Shown here in pieces: positions 59,036 through 64,000 of a DNA stretch of 64,000 nucleotides; position 1 is the stretch's first letter; the number at the start of each line of letters is the position of its first letter. The position numbers were made by a program, and so were the translations under genes. Source of the stretch: Lycium barbarum (taxonomy: Eukaryota; Streptophyta; Magnoliopsida; Solanales; Solanaceae); assembly GCF_019175385.1 (NCBI RefSeq), contig NC_083339.1, positions 28,735,637 to 28,799,636 on the forward strand, in the 5' to 3' direction. The notes under the pieces are model-generated. The model was given only the letters and a program-made list of their open reading frames with translations, was not told the origin of the DNA and did not search any database.

Positions 59036-60566
59036 ATTATTTAATTTTAGGAGTCGCCACCTAATTATTTCAACGGTGAATTAGGACACCTATTTTAATT
59101 AAGTAAGTGCTAAAAATTTAACTCTGATTACTAGTCTACTTAACTTAATGATTCTAGGTAAGGGTTCTTAGTTATTCTAAAGGGAAGGGGTAAGGCATCC
59201 TTTAAGATCCGCTTAAATACGGTTAACCGGTCAAACTTAGGTTAATTATATTATAAAACTTGATAAGAAAATATAGCATTTTGAATATTTCCTTAGATCT
59301 AAAAGAGAAGGCAAATTTCAATACTAGTATAATAATGTGATGAAGCAATATTTACCTAACATGACTAAAAAAACATTTATACCTTTCTAAAAAAAATATT
59401 TAAAAAAAATCATATGGACGTTATCTTTTAAAGAATTTATCTTGAAGAAATAGACAAAAGATGACTTTAAATTTTAGGTCAAATGGTCATAGATTTACTT
59501 CTAACAAAATTTGATTGGAAAAGTCATTTTTTAGTTATGAGAAATTTATTCTTGTTGAGCTTCAACTGTATTTAAAAAAAAAAAACCAGAAAAACATTAA
59601 ACACTTCTTTAAGCATACTGTAGTGAAATCATATGTTTGGAGAAATTTTAAAGACTCGTGTAAGTGATCACTAAGCTTGTTCTTCTCCTCGAGGGGAAAT
59701 ATTTAGCCGATTATAAGCATTCTTAGAGTCATAAAATGAACTAAAATAGAGTTTTAAGAAAAATATTTTCGTTACTCTGCTAAATTAATATCCCAATTAT
59801 CCCCACCAAATTAGGTATTCTAAGGTAGTTAAAATAATCACATACGAAAACAAAATAACTAAGCAAAAAATAAGATATGCTTTTAAAATGCAGCAACCTT
59901 TCCCGTCCTCTCCCCTCTTTCTCTTGCTTCTGCTCGGATCGTTTTCCAGGGGAGAGGGAGACTCGAATAAGAAGCCGATGTAACTTCAAGATTTCATCTC
60001 GACCATCATTGTTTGAGTTCGGACGAGTTTAGAGAGAGCTAGGGACACAAAGTGAAGCAATGAAGTTGTTTTGATATAGCGGTGAAATCGAGTCTCATTT
60101 GAGACTCCTCACAACTCCCGGATGTCATGCAAAGGAAGAAGGCAAAAGAAAAAAAAGAATTAGAGCAGCAACATGATTTTATAATATACAAGATTCTATG
60201 ATCGAAAACCAACATAACAGAGAAGTTTCAATATTCAAGCCAAACAAGTGACTTATGTATACATTATGTATATTTGAGTATACTTCATGTATACACATTT
60301 ATAAGGAAGTTTAGAAGGTTAATATTGGAAAGATTTTGCCCCCGTCTTCCCGATGTTGCACAAGTTCCAAGGAATTTTCGTGAATCCCAGGCATGGCTAA
60401 CACCGGGGAGGGTTCAAGCTTAATCCATAATGACCAACTAATCTCCCCATAAATGTACTAACTAAAGCATACTCTAGATATACACACATAAATATAATCA
60501 AAACACAGTAAACTTGCAATGCACAAACATATAAGAATTTAAACAGGCACAGAATCGCAACACAAT
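59036..60566 (-). mobile_element. Fragment J: TAT-type LTR related to element D
   Basis: Blocks match D's LTR in the same order. GGAGTCGCCACCTAATT (59051-59067) matches about 33839. 'GATTCTAGGTAAGGGTTCTT' and 'AAGATCCGCTTAAATACGGT' (59150-59225) match 1243-1318. The 'GATGTTGCACAAGTTCCAAG' and 'CCCAGGCATGGCTAACAC' block (60353-60405) matches about 2733-2785. Between blocks the sequences differ, so J is another family of the lineage. No PBS, coding sequence or TSD is seen. It is bounded by H on the left and by M on the right. Confidence 0.6.
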
Positions 60567-60936
60567 TGTTACACCTCTCATTTTCATACGTTGAGTTTCG
60601 CCGAATGCTAATTGTCCTATCCTTGGGAAGTAGGATAAAACTTTTCGAGGTCATGGGGATAGATATGTCCATCTTGGGTATATAATGGAGAGAAACCATG
60701 TTTAGTAAGCCTCGGGAAGGTTAAAGACTCGTCGGATCATCGGAGTTAAGTTTCGATGGAAGTTGGGTAAAATGTCACACTATGGCGCACTTTGCGGCCA
60801 CGCAGTTGCACAGCAAAGTGTGACAGTGAAAGTTGGTGTTGTGCGCGGTCTGCGACACAACATGCGGCTCGCAAAGCATGCTTTGCGTCTAGCAAAGCTT
60901 GCCGCATGTTGTGTCGGTCCAGAATTTTCTGGACCA

Positions 60937-60947
60937 CTATATATAGA
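60937..60947 (+). promoter_or_regulatory. TATA box of element M
   Basis: ACTATATATAG lies three bases after the palindrome TCCAGAATTTTCTGGA (60918-60933). Confidence 0.6.
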
Positions 60948-61912
60948 TCAAACTCGACCCAAAAATCATATTTTCACAATTTTTGGTCAAGAAACCTCTA
61001 GAATATTCTCTCCACTCTTCATCCACAAGAAATCAAAGGAAAGCCAAGATCAACCACTTCAAATCCATGAAAACAAGTGTGTGAAACTTAGCAAAAGTTC
61101 ATCTACCTCAAGAAAACCCTTGAAGTGAAATAGGGGTTTGGTGCTAGAAGAGCATTTTCATTCAAGGCTTGTTCATCCATCATCCAAGGTAAGTTTCATG
61201 ACCATACCATGTTGTTTAAGGTATTGGAAGGCTAAGACACTTGAATTGTAGAAAGACATAGAAAATGGGTCATAAATGAGTGAATAGTGTCATTGTTGAA
61301 TAGTGGTTGGGATGAATGATGAATGTTGGTATGTTGTGATCGTGAATACGTTATAAATGACATTTAGACCATGGAATAAGTATTATATATGAGAAAACGC
61401 GATAATGAGCTATAACCATAATTGTGGAGAAATCGAAGAGAAATGGTGAATTGTGGTAAATGTAGACAAATGATGATTGTTAATTGCAATGTCGTGAATG
61501 TTGATTTGAACGTTTGGGAGCTGATATAGAACATGGGAAAAGTAGTATCAACAAAGTAAATGTTGCCAATTCTCTCTAGCGTTAGTAAGTCCGTTCTTAT
61601 AATTGTTAGCTAATGTCGATACGAATTCTCTTGAAGGTAGAACGTGGGCATTAAAGGAGAACAAGAAAGCGATAAATTAGCTAAACGTAAAAGGTACATG
61701 TGGCTAGTCCTTTCTTTCTATGGCATGAATCCGATGGTATGATTCTCCTTTCTCTCCATAAATTCTCTATATATCCTGGAAAGTCAAGAGTCTATGATCA
61801 TGAATAGCTATATGAGATGGGAGAGATGTTATGAGTCCAATGATGATAAGCTTGAGTCTAAAGACTCTAGAGTTCATGTTATGACGTTCCTATAACGCTA
61901 ATGATGTCGTAT

Positions 61913-62104
61913 GTTGTATACACTCACCTCATCCATTATTCCCTTCGAGGTGAGGCAGAATACCATTAAGTTAAGTATGTCATGTATTGTAGACACTCAC
62001 CTTATGTATTGTCCCTTCAAGGTGAGGCAGAGTACCATAAAGTCGATGATGTTATTCTTTGTACACACTCACCTTACGTATTACTTCCTTCAAGGTGAGG
62101 CAGG
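61913..62104 (+). repeat. Three tandem units of about 65 bp, each with a CTCACCT/AGGTGAG hairpin
   Basis: Each unit reads a 'TGTA.ACACTCACCT' word, about 17 bases, then 'CTTC.AGGTGAGGCAG', then about 25 bases. The CTCACCT and AGGTGAG arms are perfect in all three, while the loops differ. Confidence 0.75.
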
Positions 62105-63003
62105 ATGTTTGTGAATGCTCCATAATGGAATCGGGGGATCACGACCTTACGTCACCTCGATAAAGTATAGTTATCCTTGAGTCTTCATGCATGTATTGTG
62201 ATGAGCATACTATGATGAGTAGATTATGATGAACATATTATGATGAGCATATGATGATGATATTACACCGTACCTATATGGTCAGGCAGATATACACACC
62301 ACTATAGTGGGCAGCTTATACCCCGAACGCGGGAGGCCTGGACGCAGGTTACTTATTATTACACCGTACCTACATGGACGGGTAGCTTATACTTATACAT
62401 TTATGCCTATATGATATGATGACGAGTATGAGTTAGATAGTATGATTTATTTCTTTTATGATTCACAGTCAGTTACAGATTGCCTCCTCATTTCATTGAT
62501 GTTTCATTATTGTTTATGCCTCTCATACTCAATACAATGTTCGTACTGACGTCCATTTTCTTTGGACGTTGTGTTCATGCCCACAGGTAGACAGGGAGGT
62601 GAACTTGATCCAGACTCGTAGGAGCCAGTAGCTGATTAGAGAGCACTCCATTGTTCCGGAGGTACTTAAGATTATTCTTTTGTGTATATTCATGTATATG
62701 TATTTTTGGGCATGACGGGGTCTTGTCCCGTCCTTATGTCTAGCACTCCCGTAGAGGCTCATAGATACGCAGTGTGGGTCATATGGTCTCACGAAATTGT
62801 TATTACGTATATATATTATTTTGATGGCCGAGAGGCTTATGTATATAAAAGTAAGTATGTTAAAAAATAAAGATGATTTTCTTATGAATTGAGTATAAAT
62901 TTGATAAAAGGGTATATAATGAGTATGATGAGTAACAGAACGAGCAGTGCTCGGTGGGTAGCCCCGGGTACCCGTCGTGGCCCCTAGTCGGTCGTGACAA
63001 AAG

Positions 63004-63014
63004 TGGTATCAGAG
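63004..63014 (+). other. Element M primer-binding site
   Basis: TGGTATCAGAG lies four bases after the LTR end and matches the tRNA-iMet complement. Confidence 0.8.
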
Positions 63015-63203
63015 TAGTTCGGTCCTAGGAAGTGTCTACGAGCCGTGTCTAGTAGAGTCTTGTTTATGGTGTGTTGCGCGCCACGCTAATAAACAAGGGC
63101 TACAGGGCATTTAGGAAAAATGACCATCTTTTTTCTTATGAGATCGTGCGGTAGAGCCGTATAATATTTTATCCTCCCTAATAGTGTGTTGTGATTTCAG
63201 AAA

Positions 63204-64000
63204 ATGCCACTAAAAGGAAAAGCTACAGCCTCCCAGAAGGGCAAGACTACGACAAAAAGGCGGGTGGAAAGAGAACCTCCGATGAATATAGAAGAGGACG
63301 AGTCACAAAATGAGGCTCCATCTAATACTTCCTCCACCCCGCCTAATGTGGAAGAACAAGGGGGAGCTCCAGCTCCAATTCCTCCACCGGTTGCTTCGGG
63401 TCAACAAGTGACCGAGGCCATACATCTATTGACATAGTTGGTTGCCGCTCAGGCACAACGGAAAAATGTGAGTTCAGGTGATCGGGTAGCTAGTACCAGG
63501 GCCCGTAATTTTATGAGTCTAAATCCTCCGGAGTTTTTCGGGTCAAAGTTGGATGAAGACCCGCAAGGTATTATTGATGAGATGCTAAGAACACTGAGGA
63601 TTGTCCATGCCTCTGAAACTGAATCCGTGGAGTTGGCATCTTATAGACACCGAGATGTGGCGGTATTGTGGTATAACAATTGGATAGCATCGAGAAAAGA
63701 GAATGTGCCTCCTCCCGTGTGGCAAGAATTCGTAGATGCTTTCATTCGTCACTATTTGCCGCCCGAGGTCCGCCGAGATAGAGTGGATAGGTTCCTAAAT
63801 TTTAAGCAAGGAAGCATGAGTGCTCGGGAATATAGCCTGCAATTTAACTCTTTGGCTAGATATGCTCCGATTATGGTGGCCGACATGGGAGATTGGGTAC
63901 ATCGATTTGTGAGTGGCTTAGGGCCGCACTTATTTAAATATTGTTTGACGACTTCGCTACAAGACGGGATGGATATTTCCCGAATACAAGCCTATGCCTA
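63204..64000 (+). pseudogene. Element M gag, one in-frame stop, runs off the window
   Basis: From ATG at 63204: a basic, low-complexity N-terminus, a Pro-rich stretch, then 'EAIHLLT' and a TAG at 63435-63437 (probably a former CAG). The same frame continues with 'LVAAQAQRKN', 'FMSLNPPEFFGSKLDEDPQG' and 'LRTLRIVHASETESVELASY'. 'VLWYNNWIASRK', 'WQEFVDAFIRHYLPPEVRRD', 'FLNFKQGSMSAREYSLQFN' and 'SLARYAPIMVADMGDWVHRF' follow, to the edge. This is the capsid region of Tekay/Del-like Gypsy gag; the zinc knuckle lies outside the window. Without the stop the frame would be open throughout. Confidence 0.85.

Larger units (their letters stand above)
60567..62999 (+). mobile_element. Element M 5' LTR
   Basis: It is 2433 bp long. 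A palindrome cassette (60783-60934) lies directly before the TATA box ACTATATATAG (60937-60947). Three tandem hairpin repeats lie at 61913-62104. A pair of 'ATTACACCGTACCTA' phrases (62267 and 62359 area) forms a short direct repeat. There is no protein-coding ORF of note. Confidence 0.75.
60567..64000 (+). mobile_element. Element M: chromovirus (Tekay/Del-like) Gypsy element, 5' part
   Basis: The 5' LTR (60567-62999), PBS (63004-63014) and start of gag (63204 onward) are present; the rest lies beyond the window. The LTR start TGTTACACCTC, the end GTCGTGACA and the gag style fit Tekay/Del-like chromoviruses. Only one stop is seen in about 265 codons of gag, so this is the best-preserved element in the window. 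Confidence 0.8.

Overview
This window looks like repeat-dense intergenic DNA from a flowering plant, most likely Solanaceae. The evidence is plant-type LTR retrotransposons in almost every interval, two short matches (from memory) to the 3' ends of Solanaceae SINEs, AT-rich spacers, plant LTR promoters with TATA boxes, and only decayed relics of cellular genes. I see no intact host gene, no rRNA or tRNA gene and no CRISPR array.

Layout. (1) Positions 1-40314 are one nest. A minus-strand Copia element (5' LTR 39959-40314, gag 39541-39901 continuing at 1-1066) is split inside gag by a minus-strand Ogre/TAT-type Gypsy element spanning 1067-39540, called element D here. D has LTRs of about 5.8 kb (33751-39540 and 1067-6872), a primer-binding site, a polypurine tract, an ORF1-like region, a second acidic ORF and gag. 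Its pol has been lost and replaced by other elements: plus-strand non-autonomous element E (9058-19829), an LTR-like piece F (19830-22994), an LTR G (22995-24814) and, between ORF2 and gag, a clean solo LTR with a perfect target-site duplication (27055-29956). (2) Positions 40315-47100 hold MITE and SINE pieces and two gene relics. One is an NFRKB/INO80-subunit-like pseudogene (41845-42215 and 45304-45910) split by a deleted Copia element K (42216-45306). The other is an antisense ABCG-transporter fragment (46863-47100). A near-palindromic MITE (46189-46656) lies between them. (3) Positions 47101-51100 are spacer with a minus-strand LTR (about 48230-49404). (4) Positions 51105-59035 are a minus-strand chromovirus-type Gypsy pol (H), split inside RNase H by Copia element I (52765-57961, perfect 5-bp TSD). 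(5) Positions 59036-60566 are an LTR fragment J related to D. From 60567 a plus-strand chromovirus-like Gypsy element M (LTR, PBS, gag) runs out of the window.

How it fits together. The genes belong to retrotransposon life cycles (gag, protease, integrase, reverse transcriptase/RNase H). All are damaged by stops, frameshifts or lost catalytic residues; M is the least damaged, with one stop in the visible gag. The two observations I find most worth a second look are not coding. One is a repeated motif of about 65 nt that can form two hairpins, with base-pair-preserving changes between copies, present in the sense strand of both TAT-type elements. The other is a different palindromic, mostly GC-rich cassette near the TATA-like box in each of four chromovirus-type LTRs.
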